Assembly: GCF_029023725.1 (NCBI RefSeq)
Contig: NZ_CP119075.1
Span: 491,501-555,500 of the forward strand
Source of the DNA: Synoicihabitans lomoniglobus
Lineage (GTDB): Bacteria; Verrucomicrobiota; Verrucomicrobiia; Opitutales; Opitutaceae
Length of the DNA stretch: 64,000 nucleotides
Direction: 5' to 3'
A program made the translations under genes and the position numbers. Under the pieces are notes generated by a model. The model worked only from the letters and a program-made list of their open reading frames with translations, had not been told where the DNA came from and ran no database searches. Shown piece by piece: positions 1 through 8,217 of this stretch. How positions within the stretch are numbered: the first letter of the stretch is position 1; each line of letters opens with the position of its first letter.

Positions 1-303
1 GATTTGGAGGGTGTAGTTGCCGGAATCCGAGGGGGTGAGATTCGACAAGGTCAGAGCGGAGGCATTGGCACCGGGAATGGCGGTGCCGTCATGGAGCCAC
101 TGCCACTGCCAGCTCCCGATCGGTTCCGGCGAGTAAGCCGCTGAAAGCGTGATGGTGGAACCGGGTTCGTATTGTCCCGGAAGCGTATAGTTGCGCGGAC
201 TGACCTGCAGCTGAGGAGCCGCGGACAGGAGCGATGCGAAAAGCAGGGGGATAAGGACTAAGGCAGCGAAGACGCGGAGTCGAAGGATGGAAGTCGGTTT
301 CAT
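1..303 (-). CDS. Secreted protein with Ig-like domain (partial, N-terminal 101 residues)
   Basis: The gene runs off the left edge; only its N-terminus is visible. It starts with a Sec signal peptide: MKPTS, two arginines, a hydrophobic stretch to about residue 26, then a likely cleavage site near SAA. An Ig-like domain follows, with its core Trp in WQWLHDG and the typical closing strand LTPSDSGNYTL at about residues 86-96. Such domains are common in large extracellular proteins of Opitutaceae, often as C-terminal modules; here one follows the signal peptide directly. The GAGAG stretch about 5 nt before the ATG is a weak ribosome site. The full length and function cannot be told from this fragment. 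Confidence 0.75.
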   Translation of the reverse strand, partial: MKPTSILRLRVFAALVLIPLLFASLLSAAPQLQVSPRNYTLPGQYEPGSTITLSAAYSPEPIGSWQWQWLHDGTAIPGANASALTLSNLTPSDSGNYTLQI

Positions 304-408
304 GGATTCTCTCAAAGTGATTTAACTTTGGAGACAACCGAGCGCCGCCATGCCGCTATTCGCATCGGTCACTGGGCGTGCCCGATGGTGGGATCACCCC
401 GTCGGGGC

Positions 409-1737
409 TCACCCGAAGCGGCTGAAAAGATTCCAGGCGCCGGCGACGGTGAGGGCGATGCCGGAGAGCCAGAGAAACGTGGTCCACAGGCCGCCGGGGC
501 GCAGTTCGGCGGGGAGTTTTTTGTAGCGCAAGTAGAGCGCGCAGATGGCGAGAAACGGGAGCAGCAGCGCCTGGCCGACGCCGCTTATCATAATGAGCGT
601 GAGCGGTTGCGGCCAGACGACATAGAGTAGCGTGCCATAGAGCGGCAGGCCGATGCCAAACGCTTTGATGCGCTTGGCCTTGGCGTCCTCATTGGCGGCG
701 GGCTTCATGATGCCGAGTAACGGCAGGACATCGGCCATCAAGCGGGAGTTGGCGGCGGTGGCGGCGAAGGCGGTGGAGTAGAGGGTGGCAAACGCGCCGA
801 CCACGAAGACCCAGAAACCGAGCGGACCAAAGCTCTCCAGATACATGTTGGCGAGAGTCGGCACCATTTCGCTGTTATCGATGGTGAGTCCCTGGCGATG
901 GAGGATCGCCGCGCCCAGCAGGTAGAACACGACGGTCGCGGCGGTGTAGAGGAGGAGCGAAGCGAAGGCGTCGATCTTCATCACGCGCATCCAGCCATGG
1001 ACGCGTTCGTTCCAGCCGGGAGCTTCGGGCGCACCGACGCGGGCGGCGTATCCTTTTTCCAAGCACCAATACGGGTAGTAGATCAACTCGGCCGCGCCGA
1101 CGCCGATGATGCCGAGCGCGGCGAAAGCGACGGCGAAGTTCTCGGGTAATTTGAATTGCAGCCCCGAGACAATGTTGGCGGTGGTGACCTTGAAGTCGGT
1201 GAACTGGAGCGCGACCAACGCGAAGAGGGTCGAGATGGTGAAGAGGATGACGAGACCGATGGAGAAGCGCTCCACCAGTTTGTAGCGACCGATGCCGAGC
1301 AACGCGGTGAGGGAGAGACCCATGACGACGGCGATCGGTTTGGGACCGGCATCGATGCCGGCCATATTGAAGACCTGCGCACAGCCGCCGAGCATGCCGC
1401 CGATCACGGAAATCATGGCGACAAAAACGGGGAGGAAAATCCACACCATCCAGCCGACGTTGCGCATGCGCGGCCCCGGCACGGCGTCGAGCATGTGCAA
1501 GGTGGGCGTGCCGGTCGCGACGGCGTAGCGACCGAGCTCGACCTGCACGAAGACTTTCACGAGGCAGCCGAAAATGATGAGCCACAGCAGCTCGAATCCG
1601 TTTTCGGCGGCGACGTGCGGCGTGACGACCAGTTCACCCGTGCCGACGATCCCGGCGGTCAGGATCAGTCCCGGACCGATGTATTTGAGCGATTGGAGAA
1701 GCGTGGTGGGGGGCGGGGCGCCAGCGGGGGAAGGCAT
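409..1737 (-). CDS. Nramp-family divalent metal transporter, noncanonical
   Basis: A 442-residue polytopic inner-membrane protein with about 11 hydrophobic segments. TM1 reads IGPGLILTAGIVGTGELVVT, which is the Nramp TM1 pattern but with GTGE where canonical Nramp transporters have the metal-binding DPGN. The TM6 region (GVGAAELIYYPYW) lacks the MPH metal motif. The protein therefore belongs to the divergent Nramp branch seen in Planctomycetes and Verrucomicrobia, whose substrate is uncertain. The ATG at 1737 is chosen because translation further upstream gives an atypical basic, low-hydrophobicity extension. It is transcribed divergently from the TRAP operon across a 154-bp gap. Metal transport is a family inference and is weakened by the changed motif. 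Confidence 0.8.
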   Translation of the reverse strand: MPSPAGAPPPTTLLQSLKYIGPGLILTAGIVGTGELVVTPHVAAENGFELLWLIIFGCLVKVFVQVELGRYAVATGTPTLHMLDAVPGPRMRNVGWMVWIFLPVFVAMISVIGGMLGGCAQVFNMAGIDAGPKPIAVVMGLSLTALLGIGRYKLVERFSIGLVILFTISTLFALVALQFTDFKVTTANIVSGLQFKLPENFAVAFAALGIIGVGAAELIYYPYWCLEKGYAARVGAPEAPGWNERVHGWMRVMKIDAFASLLLYTAATVVFYLLGAAILHRQGLTIDNSEMVPTLANMYLESFGPLGFWVFVVGAFATLYSTAFAATAANSRLMADVLPLLGIMKPAANEDAKAKRIKAFGIGLPLYGTLLYVVWPQPLTLIMISGVGQALLLPFLAICALYLRYKKLPAELRPGGLWTTFLWLSGIALTVAGAWNLFSRFG

Positions 1738-1891
1738 AGGGGTATGCGTTTTGGTGCCGATGGATTGCTGGCGGGTCCACGTTTTTGCGCATGAAGAATG
1801 GTTAACGTGGGGCCCAAATCGTTCCCCCGGAGCGGTCGGGATGGATCGTTGACCACGGGCGGGCACGCGTAGCATGTTGGTTTCCTACCCC

Positions 1892-2896
1892 ATGACTCGA
1901 AAATATTCCCCTGTGTTAGTCGGCCTGGCGGCCGTCGCGTTGATGTTCTCCGTGGCCGCTTGTTCCTCGAAGGAAGCAGAAGTCATCACGCTGCGTGGTG
2001 CTAACCAGTTCGACAAAAACCACGTCTTCTCGCGCACGCTTTTCAAGTTCGAGGAACTGGTGAAGGAATACTACGGCAAGCCGGTCAATTTTGAGTTCTA
2101 TTTGAACAGCGAGCTGGGGTTGGAGAAGGAGTATTTCGCTTACATGAGTCAGGGGGTGTCGGTCGATTTCGCGCACGTGTCGCCGTCGCACATGTCGACC
2201 TTCTCCAAGGCCGCTCCGCTCATGGACATGCCGTTCCTGTTTCGCGACCTCGATCATTGGAACAAAGTCCTGTCGGGAGACGCCTTGAAACCGATCACGG
2301 ATGACGTGGAACAGAAGGCCGATGTGAAGCTCATCGGGTTTTCCGGCGGCGGCACCCGCAACATCACCGCGAGCAAGCGGATCACGACCATTGCCGAGTT
2401 GGAAGGGCTCGACATTCGCGTGATGGGCGCGCCGATCCAGACTCGCATCTTTCAGGCGATCCATGCCGCCCCGACCGTCATCGCCTACAACGAAATCTAT
2501 AACGCGGTGCAGACGGGGGTGATTGACGCGGCGGAGAACGAGGCGACGGGAATTCAGCAGATGAAGTTCTATGAAGTGGGACCGGAAATCTCGCTCACCC
2601 AGCACGCCATCACGGTGCGCCCGCTGGTATTTAGTGGGAAAACCTTCCGACGTCTGCCGGAGGATTTGCAGGCGGCGATCCTTCGCGCCGGCCGCGAAGC
2701 CGGAGAATTCGGGCGCGAGACCGAGGCACGCGAAGACCACGCGACGCTGCTCCAGATGGAGGCGGAGGGCAAGATTCGCACCCACGAGTTTACGGAGCGC
2801 GCCGCCTTGCTTCGATTGGCGGCACCCGTGAAGGAGGCCTACGCGAATGAACTCGGAGTGCGGGAGGTTTTGGCCCGCATCGATGCGGTTAAATAA
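1892..2896 (+). CDS. dctP: TRAP transporter substrate-binding protein, DctP family (lipoprotein)
   Basis: A 334-residue periplasmic solute-binding protein of a TRAP transporter. The N-terminus is a lipoprotein signal: MTRKYS, a hydrophobic core, then a lipobox ending VAAC at about residue 24. Family signatures follow: an early SELGLEKE segment, VDFAHVSPSH, the MPFLFRD block, and a NEIYNAVQTGVIDAAENE segment that carries the DctP signature, including the Asn/Glu typical of ligand contact. DctP proteins bind organic acids or sugar acids and hand them to the DctQM permease. The start at 1892 keeps the signal peptide compact; an in-frame ATG at 1874 would add six residues. dctQ and dctM follow at once, so the operon is complete. 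The substrate is unknown. Confidence 0.93.
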   Translation: MTRKYSPVLVGLAAVALMFSVAACSSKEAEVITLRGANQFDKNHVFSRTLFKFEELVKEYYGKPVNFEFYLNSELGLEKEYFAYMSQGVSVDFAHVSPSHMSTFSKAAPLMDMPFLFRDLDHWNKVLSGDALKPITDDVEQKADVKLIGFSGGGTRNITASKRITTIAELEGLDIRVMGAPIQTRIFQAIHAAPTVIAYNEIYNAVQTGVIDAAENEATGIQQMKFYEVGPEISLTQHAITVRPLVFSGKTFRRLPEDLQAAILRAGREAGEFGRETEAREDHATLLQMEAEGKIRTHEFTERAALLRLAAPVKEAYANELGVREVLARIDAVK

Positions 2897-2913
2897 TCCG
2901 GTCCTCCATCGCG

Positions 2914-3408
2914 ATGAAGGCCCTCCTGGACGGTTATCACCGAATGCTGAAACGGTTGCTCACGATCTTGATGGGAGTGCTGATCGTGCCAGTGACCATC
3001 CAGATCCTGTCGCGCTACACGGGCCTCATGCCGCGATATATTTGGACCGAGGAAGTCGCGCGGTTTTGCTTCGTGTGGATGATCATGATCGGGGCCATGA
3101 TCGCGGTGCGGGATAAGTCGCATTTCGAAGTCGACGTGCTGCCTGCGCCTCGCACGCCGCGTCAGGCAGGCATCGCGGGATTAGTGGTGCATCTGGGCAT
3201 GATGGTGATGGCGGTGGCGTTCGTTCGTTACGGATACGAATTTGCGAAATTCGGCTTCATCCAGACGTCGGAAATGAGTGGCATCAACATGCTCAGCATC
3301 TACATCGCGTTTCCCTTGGCGGGCGTGACCTGGGTGCTTTTTTTGGCCGAGAAAATGGTGGCTGACGTGCGACTGATCAGGTCCCCCGCAACCGAGCCGC
3401 ACGCATGA
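2914..3408 (+). CDS. dctQ: TRAP transporter small permease DctQ
   Basis: A 164-residue inner-membrane protein with four predicted hydrophobic segments. It includes the DctQ hallmark RYIWTEEVARFCFVWM at about residues 41-56. The small permease pairs with the large DctM subunit in sodium- or proton-driven TRAP uptake. It lies 17 bp after the binding-protein gene and its last 4 nt overlap the dctM start (ATGA), which indicates translational coupling. Its length is typical of the family. Confidence 0.93.
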   Translation: MKALLDGYHRMLKRLLTILMGVLIVPVTIQILSRYTGLMPRYIWTEEVARFCFVWMIMIGAMIAVRDKSHFEVDVLPAPRTPRQAGIAGLVVHLGMMVMAVAFVRYGYEFAKFGFIQTSEMSGINMLSIYIAFPLAGVTWVLFLAEKMVADVRLIRSPATEPHA

Positions 3409-4706
3409 GTCCCGGCGAAGTGGCAGCGATCATGTTTGGCACCTTCGCGGTGCTGGTGGTGTTGAGGATTCCCGTTTCATTCGCGTTGGGGCTGGCTTGT
3501 ATCCCGGTGTTCATCGCGGACGATCGTTTGTCCCCGTCGCTGTTGATGAGTGAAATGTGGAAATCCTACAATTCGTTCATCCTGCTGGCCGTCCCGTTCT
3601 TTTTGTTGGCGGCCAATCTCATGAACTCGGCGGGAATCACCGAGCGGCTGGTGAATCTCGCGAAGGCGACGGTGGGGCATTTGCCGGGAGGGCTGGGTCA
3701 CATCAACGTGATGGTGAGCATGCTGTTTGCGGGCATCTCGGGATCGTCGACGGCGGACGCGGCGGGGATCGGTTCGCTGCTGATTCCGGCGATGAAGAAG
3801 CAGGGTTACGACACGTCGTTTACGGTGGCGATTACCGCGTGTTCCTCGGTCATGGGCGTGATCATTCCGCCGAGTATTCTCATGGTGGTCTGGGGGGGCT
3901 TGATGTCGGTTTCGATCGGCGGCCTGTTTCTCGCGGGCGTGTTGCCGGGATTGCTGATGGCCCTGTTCATGATGGCGACCGTGTGGGGGTATGCGCGCAA
4001 GCGGGGGTATCCGATCTATCAACGGGCGTCGGGGCGTCAGTTTCTGCAGGCGGCGGTCAAGGCGGTCTGGGCGTTGATCACGCCGATCATCATCATCGGC
4101 GGCATCGTGGGAGGATTTGTGACGCCGACGGAAGCGTCGGTGCTGGCGGTGATCTACTCGGCGATTTTGGGCGGATTGGTTTATCGTTCCGTGCGCTGGG
4201 GCGATTTCCCCAAGATACTGTATGATTCGGCGCGCCTTTCGGCGGTGTCACTTTTTTGCATCGGGACGGCGTCGGCCTTTGGCTGGTTGCTGGCTTATTT
4301 CCGAGTGCCGCAGACGTTGGTCGATCTGGTGGCGTCGGCCGGGACGGGACCGATCTCGGTGGGGTTGTTGATTGCCGGGGCGTTTTTACTTATTGGCATG
4401 TTCATCGATGCGATTCCGGCGATCATCATCCTCGGCACGATTTTGCTGCCGGTGTCGCAAAGCGTCGGGATGCATCCGATCCACTTCGCGATCATCGGGG
4501 TGATCTCGCTGGCGTTTGGCCTGGTGACGCCGCCCTACGGGTTGTGTTTGCTGATTTCCGCGGAGGTGGGCGGGACCAAGGTCGTGCACGTATTGAAAGA
4601 TGTGGTGGTCGTGCTGCTGCCCATGCTGCTGCTGTTGCTGTTGGTGATCTTGTTTCCCGAAATCGTGCTGTGGATTCCGCGTTTGATCGCGCCGCAGTTT
4701 TTGTAG
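3405..4706 (+). CDS. dctM: TRAP transporter large permease DctM
   Basis: A 433-residue polytopic membrane protein of the DctM/SiaM group, the ion-coupled transport subunit of the TRAP system. Characteristic blocks are visible: FALGLACIPV near the start, the GISGSSTADAAGIGSLLIPAM motif at about residue 107, IIPPSILMVVWG, and FVTPTEASVLAVIYS in the second half. The C-terminal GLVTPPYGLCLL is also conserved. The start ATG overlaps the dctQ stop. It is the last gene of the TRAP operon and converges with the dehydrogenase gene after a 117-bp gap. Confidence 0.95.
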   Translation: MSPGEVAAIMFGTFAVLVVLRIPVSFALGLACIPVFIADDRLSPSLLMSEMWKSYNSFILLAVPFFLLAANLMNSAGITERLVNLAKATVGHLPGGLGHINVMVSMLFAGISGSSTADAAGIGSLLIPAMKKQGYDTSFTVAITACSSVMGVIIPPSILMVVWGGLMSVSIGGLFLAGVLPGLLMALFMMATVWGYARKRGYPIYQRASGRQFLQAAVKAVWALITPIIIIGGIVGGFVTPTEASVLAVIYSAILGGLVYRSVRWGDFPKILYDSARLSAVSLFCIGTASAFGWLLAYFRVPQTLVDLVASAGTGPISVGLLIAGAFLLIGMFIDAIPAIIILGTILLPVSQSVGMHPIHFAIIGVISLAFGLVTPPYGLCLLISAEVGGTKVVHVLKDVVVVLLPMLLLLLLVILFPEIVLWIPRLIAPQFL

Positions 4707-4749
4707 TAAATCGAGCCTCAAACTAACGTTCCGTAGCAGCTGTATTTCA

Positions 4750-4774
4750 CACCAAGAGCGCAAAGTTCGCAAAG
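4750..4774 (+). repeat. Half-site of a tandem short repeat (CGCAAAG units)
   Basis: In the convergent gap between dctM and the dehydrogenase gene, CGCAAAGTTCGCAAAG contains the 7-mer CGCAAAG twice, preceded by CACCAAGAG. The pattern is like one arm of the intergenic inverted repeats seen elsewhere in this window (5873, 63592), but no facing arm is visible. No clear terminator was found in this gap. The call is tentative. Confidence 0.3.
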
Positions 4775-4823
4775 CCTTGGAGGCATGACCCGGGGTGGAC
4801 TCTGCGATTTTCGGGTATGGATA

Positions 4824-5855
4824 TCAGATCTCGATTTGGACTTTGACCGAAGTGGGGGCGGGGGCTTTGGCGTAGTCGAAGGCGGCGATGCTGTCGGCGA
4901 AGGCGTAGGTCTCGGTGATGAGCGGTTTCACGTTGAGTTGCCCGGAACCCATGAGGGCAAGGCAGCGAGGGAAAACGTGCGCATAGCGGAAGACGTGCTC
5001 GACGCGGGCTTCTTTGATTTGAGCGGCGACAACATCGTATGGAATCGGTCCGCCGGGCATGCCGATGTAAACGACACAGCCACCGGGACACAGCGTTTCA
5101 AAGACCGAGGCGGCGGCGCGGGCATTGCCACTGGCTTCGAAGACGAGGTCCGCGCCCCAACCGTCGGTCGCGGCGGCGATGATTTCGGGCAGTGATTCAT
5201 TCGCGATATTGACCGGCGTGATGGCACCGAGCGTGGCGGCGAGGTCGAGTTTGGGTTGAGCGACGTCGGTGATGAACACCCGGCTGCAACCGGCGGCGAG
5301 GGCGCTGAGCGCGGTGACGAGTCCAATGGTGCCGGCGCCGAGGACGACCGCGACATCGCCGGGTTTGACGCGGGCCTTGGTGGCGGCGTGCATGCCGACG
5401 GCGAGGGGTTCGACGAGAGCGGCTTCGCCGAGCGAGACGGCGTCGGGGACTTTGAAGGTAAACTGGGCGGGATGCACGACGCTCGGGCGTAGCACGCCGT
5501 GGATCGGAGGGGTGGCCCAAAAGCGCACATCGGGATCGAGATTGTAGAGGCCGAGTTGGGTGGCACGGCCGAGAGGATTGGGAATCCCGGGTTCCATGCA
5601 CACGCGATCGCCAACCGCGAGGTGAGTGACATTGGGGCCGGTTTCGGCGACGACACCCGCGGCTTCGTGGCCGAGAATCATGGGAGCCTCGACGACGAAC
5701 GGTCCGATGCGTCCGTGCGTGTAGTAGTGGAGATCACTGCCGCAAATACCGACGGTTTTGATGGCGATGCGCACATCGTCGGGACCGAGGGTTTCGGCGA
5801 TGTCGAAGTCGCGGAGGGAGAGAATATCCTGACGTTCGAGAACGAGTGCTTTCAT
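4824..5855 (-). CDS. Zinc-dependent alcohol dehydrogenase, xylitol/sorbitol dehydrogenase type
   Basis: A 343-residue medium-chain dehydrogenase. The catalytic zinc site is present: [10 protein letters not shown] (Cys about 39), GHEAAG (His and Glu about 63-64), and LVEPLAVG. The Rossmann motif is [10 protein letters not shown] at about residues 172-181, and ITDVAQ suggests NAD(H) preference through its Asp. The lobe that normally carries four structural-zinc cysteines reads [15 protein letters not shown] and has none, a pattern known in some xylitol dehydrogenases. It probably oxidises a polyol to a ketose in the cytoplasm. The upstream SDR gene and the TRAP transporter suggest a small uptake and oxidation module, but the substrate is inferred. 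Confidence 0.88.
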   Translation of the reverse strand: MKALVLERQDILSLRDFDIAETLGPDDVRIAIKTVGICGSDLHYYTHGRIGPFVVEAPMILGHEAAGVVAETGPNVTHLAVGDRVCMEPGIPNPLGRATQLGLYNLDPDVRFWATPPIHGVLRPSVVHPAQFTFKVPDAVSLGEAALVEPLAVGMHAATKARVKPGDVAVVLGAGTIGLVTALSALAAGCSRVFITDVAQPKLDLAATLGAITPVNIANESLPEIIAAATDGWGADLVFEASGNARAAASVFETLCPGGCVVYIGMPGGPIPYDVVAAQIKEARVEHVFRYAHVFPRCLALMGSGQLNVKPLITETYAFADSIAAFDYAKAPAPTSVKVQIEI

Positions 5856-5872
5856 AAAGGAAATTGGAGTTT

Positions 5873-5959
5873 AACCACAGATGGGCACAGATAAACACGG
5901 ATCAACTCCGGTGAAGCGGCTGAATTTCAATCTGGGCTTATCTGGGTCCATCTGTGGTT
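5873..5959 (+). repeat. Intergenic inverted repeat, 87 nt (AACCACAGATGG arms)
   Basis: A perfect 12-bp inverted repeat (AACCACAGATGG / CCATCTGTGGTT) closes the element, and imperfect pairing continues to about 30 bp. Each arm holds short direct repeats (CACAGAT, CACAGAT, CACGGAT). It fills the gap between the SDR gene and the dehydrogenase gene, both on the minus strand, and could fold as a hairpin in their RNA. CACAGAT-type repeats are common in non-coding DNA of many bacteria. The same design recurs at 44737 and 63592. Confidence 0.75.
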
Positions 5960-5972
5960 GAAAAATGCGGTG

Positions 5973-6767
5973 TCACTGGGTGACCTTGAGCCAGCCACCG
6001 TCGACGTAGTAGGTGGAACCGACGCAGTAGCTCGCTTTGGGCGAACAGAGGAAGACGAAGAAGTTGGCGACCTCTTCGGGCGAGGCGAAGCGCTTGATGG
6101 GGGTGTTGTCCTCGGCGATTTGGTTGAGGTAGTCGTCGGCGGTGCGGTCGGTGCCCTCGGTGAGGATGCCGGCGGTCTTGCGCCAATCGGGGGTGAGGAC
6201 GAGGCCGGGGTTGATGGTGTTCACGCGAATGTCGTCGGGAATGAGTTCGTTGGCGAGGCACTTGGAGAACATCACCAAGGCCGACTTGGTGGTATTGTAG
6301 ATCGGCTCGTAGTAGAGCGGTTGCGTCGCGCAGATGGAGGCGTTGTTGATGATCGCGCCGCCGCCGCGAGTTTTCATGGTGGGGGCGAGGGCGCGGGAGA
6401 GACGCACGGCGGCCATGACGTGCAGGTCCCAGTAATACTGCCACTTGTCGTCGGGCGCGGTAAGGATCTTTTCCTCGGAGCCGGTGCCGGCGTTGTTGAT
6501 GAGGATGTCGATGCCGTCCCATGCGGAGGTGAGCGCGGTGACGAGATGATTGATGTCGGCGGCTTGGGCCACGTCGGCTGGGAGGGCGAGCGTTTCGACG
6601 CCGTGTGTTTGCGCGATGGCGTCGGCGGCGGCCTGGGCGCGATCACCATTGCGGGCGCAAATGGCGATGTGCACGCCCTCGGCGGCGAGAGCATGTGCGA
6701 CGGCGAGGCCAATGCCCACGCTGCCGCCCGTGATGAGGGCGCGTTTTCCGGAAAGTGCTAGGTCCAT
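5973..6767 (-). CDS. SDR family oxidoreductase
   Basis: A 264-residue classical short-chain dehydrogenase/reductase. The nucleotide-binding motif GGSVGIG sits at residues 14-20, ILINNAG at about 88-94, the catalytic Ser in IINNAS, and YNTTK supplies the YxxxK catalytic pair. INPGLV follows, and the C-terminus ends in the common YYVDGGW. CARNGD after strand beta-2 would fit NADP(H), since an Arg follows the Ala. The gene shares direction with the downstream dehydrogenase, with the 5873 repeat between them. The physiological substrate cannot be read from the sequence; oxidation of a sugar or polyol intermediate fits the context. Confidence 0.9.
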   Translation of the reverse strand: MDLALSGKRALITGGSVGIGLAVAHALAAEGVHIAICARNGDRAQAAADAIAQTHGVETLALPADVAQAADINHLVTALTSAWDGIDILINNAGTGSEEKILTAPDDKWQYYWDLHVMAAVRLSRALAPTMKTRGGGAIINNASICATQPLYYEPIYNTTKSALVMFSKCLANELIPDDIRVNTINPGLVLTPDWRKTAGILTEGTDRTADDYLNQIAEDNTPIKRFASPEEVANFFVFLCSPKASYCVGSTYYVDGGWLKVTQ

Positions 6768-6848
6768 GGGGTAGGAGGAGGATGAAGTGTGTGTTTAACT
6801 GATGGTATGGCTTGGGCGAAGCCTGGGACCGGCCGGAATTGTTGAACG

Positions 6849-7676
6849 TCAGCCGAAGAGTCGCGTGAAGTTGGTGGCGACAGTGTCCTCCAATTCGGCG
6901 ACGGGGATCTGGCGCAGTTCGGCCAGATAATCGTAAGCGAGCCGCAGGTTGGCGGGGTGGTTGGACCAGGTGGGCGGCGGTGGTGGGTCGAGCAGGTAAG
7001 GACCTGCGGAGGCGGGCGGCGGGGTGGCCGGGGCGTCGGTCTCGACCAGCAAGCGATCGGCGGGAATGGCGCGGAACGCCGCATGTTGGCGTTTTCGGCG
7101 CGGATCGAGGAAGGAGGTGTTGAAAGAAAAGTAGGCCCCCAATTCCACGAATTCGGGCACCATTTCGGCGGAGCCGCTGTAGGCGTGAAGCAAGAAACCC
7201 CGGGCAGGGCGGGCGGATTGCTTCAGCACATCCAGGAGTGTGCCGACGGCGCGCACGCAATGGATGCTGGCGGGGCGGTCGTGGGCCGCCGCCCAGTTGA
7301 ACTGCCATTGGAACACGGCGCATTGCTCATCCATGGGCGCGCGTCGGGCTTGGCCCGGCGATGGTTCCCGGTCGAGCATGGCTTGATCGATGCCGATCTC
7401 GCCGACGGCGGCGCGAGGATCGCTCTCGAGACGGGCCGTGAATTTGGCCTGCCAGTCGGAGGGACGGATACCGCAGTCCCACGGATGAATACCGTAGCTC
7501 GGGCGCACCCAATCAAAACGCTGCGCGAGCGCGGCGACATCGTCCCAATCGTCGTCGGGATGCGTGCCATTGGCTACAATGCCGCCGAGATTGATCGCCG
7601 TTAGCTCGGGCAGAACGGCTTCGAGATAAGGCGCGAATTCGGCGAAATGGAGATGATTGTGCGCGTCGTAGAGCAT
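6849..7676 (-). CDS. TatD family metal-dependent hydrolase
   Basis: A 275-residue TIM-barrel hydrolase of the TatD group. The first metal site is DAHNHLHF at residues 4-11 (HxH), followed by GIHPWD, a GEIGID block that supplies the Glu ligand, SIHCVRA, and LLVETDAP near the C-terminus that supplies the final Asp. TatD enzymes are metal-dependent DNases or hydrolases of uncertain cellular role. The ATG at 7676 is chosen because the upstream in-frame sequence is arginine-rich and unlike the family. The start lies 8 bp after the sufE stop, so the two genes are probably cotranscribed. Confidence 0.88.
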   Translation of the reverse strand: MLYDAHNHLHFAEFAPYLEAVLPELTAINLGGIVANGTHPDDDWDDVAALAQRFDWVRPSYGIHPWDCGIRPSDWQAKFTARLESDPRAAVGEIGIDQAMLDREPSPGQARRAPMDEQCAVFQWQFNWAAAHDRPASIHCVRAVGTLLDVLKQSARPARGFLLHAYSGSAEMVPEFVELGAYFSFNTSFLDPRRKRQHAAFRAIPADRLLVETDAPATPPPASAGPYLLDPPPPPTWSNHPANLRLAYDYLAELRQIPVAELEDTVATNFTRLFG

Positions 7677-7684
7677 CGGCCGGT

Positions 7685-8095
7685 TTACATCCAGCCGCGG
7701 GCGAGCGCAGCGATGCGTTGGCGCACGGCGGCGAGACCGTTTTGGCGGGTGGGGGAAAGGTCGCGGGTCACACCCAATTCCTCCAGCACTGCCGAGGCGG
7801 TCGAGGCGGCGTCGGCTGGGGCGACGCCGTCGTAGGACTTGCACAGCAATGCCACCAGACCGCGCACCATGGGCGAGTCACAATCGGAGCGAAAGCGGCA
7901 CACGCCCTCGGTGTATTCACCTATCAACCACACGCGGGACGTGCAGCCGGGCACGAGATGGGTCTCGTTGCGTTCATCCTCGGAGAAGGTGGGCTGGGTG
8001 CGGGCGGCGTCGACGATGGCGCCGAGGCGTTCCTGGCGATTTTCGATGAAACCGTAGTCTTCGATGAGTTGGTGTTGGAGATCGCGGACGGTCAT
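7685..8095 (-). CDS. sufE: SufE family cysteine desulfurase activator
   Basis: A 136-residue SufE-like protein. The sulfur-accepting cysteine is in VPGCTSRVWL at about residue 51, matching the conserved PGCxSxVW motif. RFRSDCDSPMVRGL is the second family block. SufE takes persulfide sulfur from a SufS-type desulfurase and passes it to Fe-S cluster assembly. The ATG at 8095 gives the usual family length; a longer in-frame start would add a non-conserved 37-residue leader. No suf partners are nearby. It is divergent from the TPR operon. Confidence 0.93.
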   Translation of the reverse strand: MTVRDLQHQLIEDYGFIENRQERLGAIVDAARTQPTFSEDERNETHLVPGCTSRVWLIGEYTEGVCRFRSDCDSPMVRGLVALLCKSYDGVAPADAASTASAVLEELGVTRDLSPTRQNGLAAVRQRIAALARGWM

Positions 8096-8217
8096 GGGAG
8101 GAGGCCAAGTCGGGAATCGAGACGGGCGCATCCAACCTGTCGCGATTGATGACGGCGTCAAAACGGATCGGCCGCCGGACTTGCTTCCGGCGAGAGCGGC
8201 TCGCATGTTCCGAGGCG

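Noticed and set aside
8146-8217. Earlier start for the TPR gene
   Set aside because: It would place a basic leader before a good signal peptide; kept only as an alternative.
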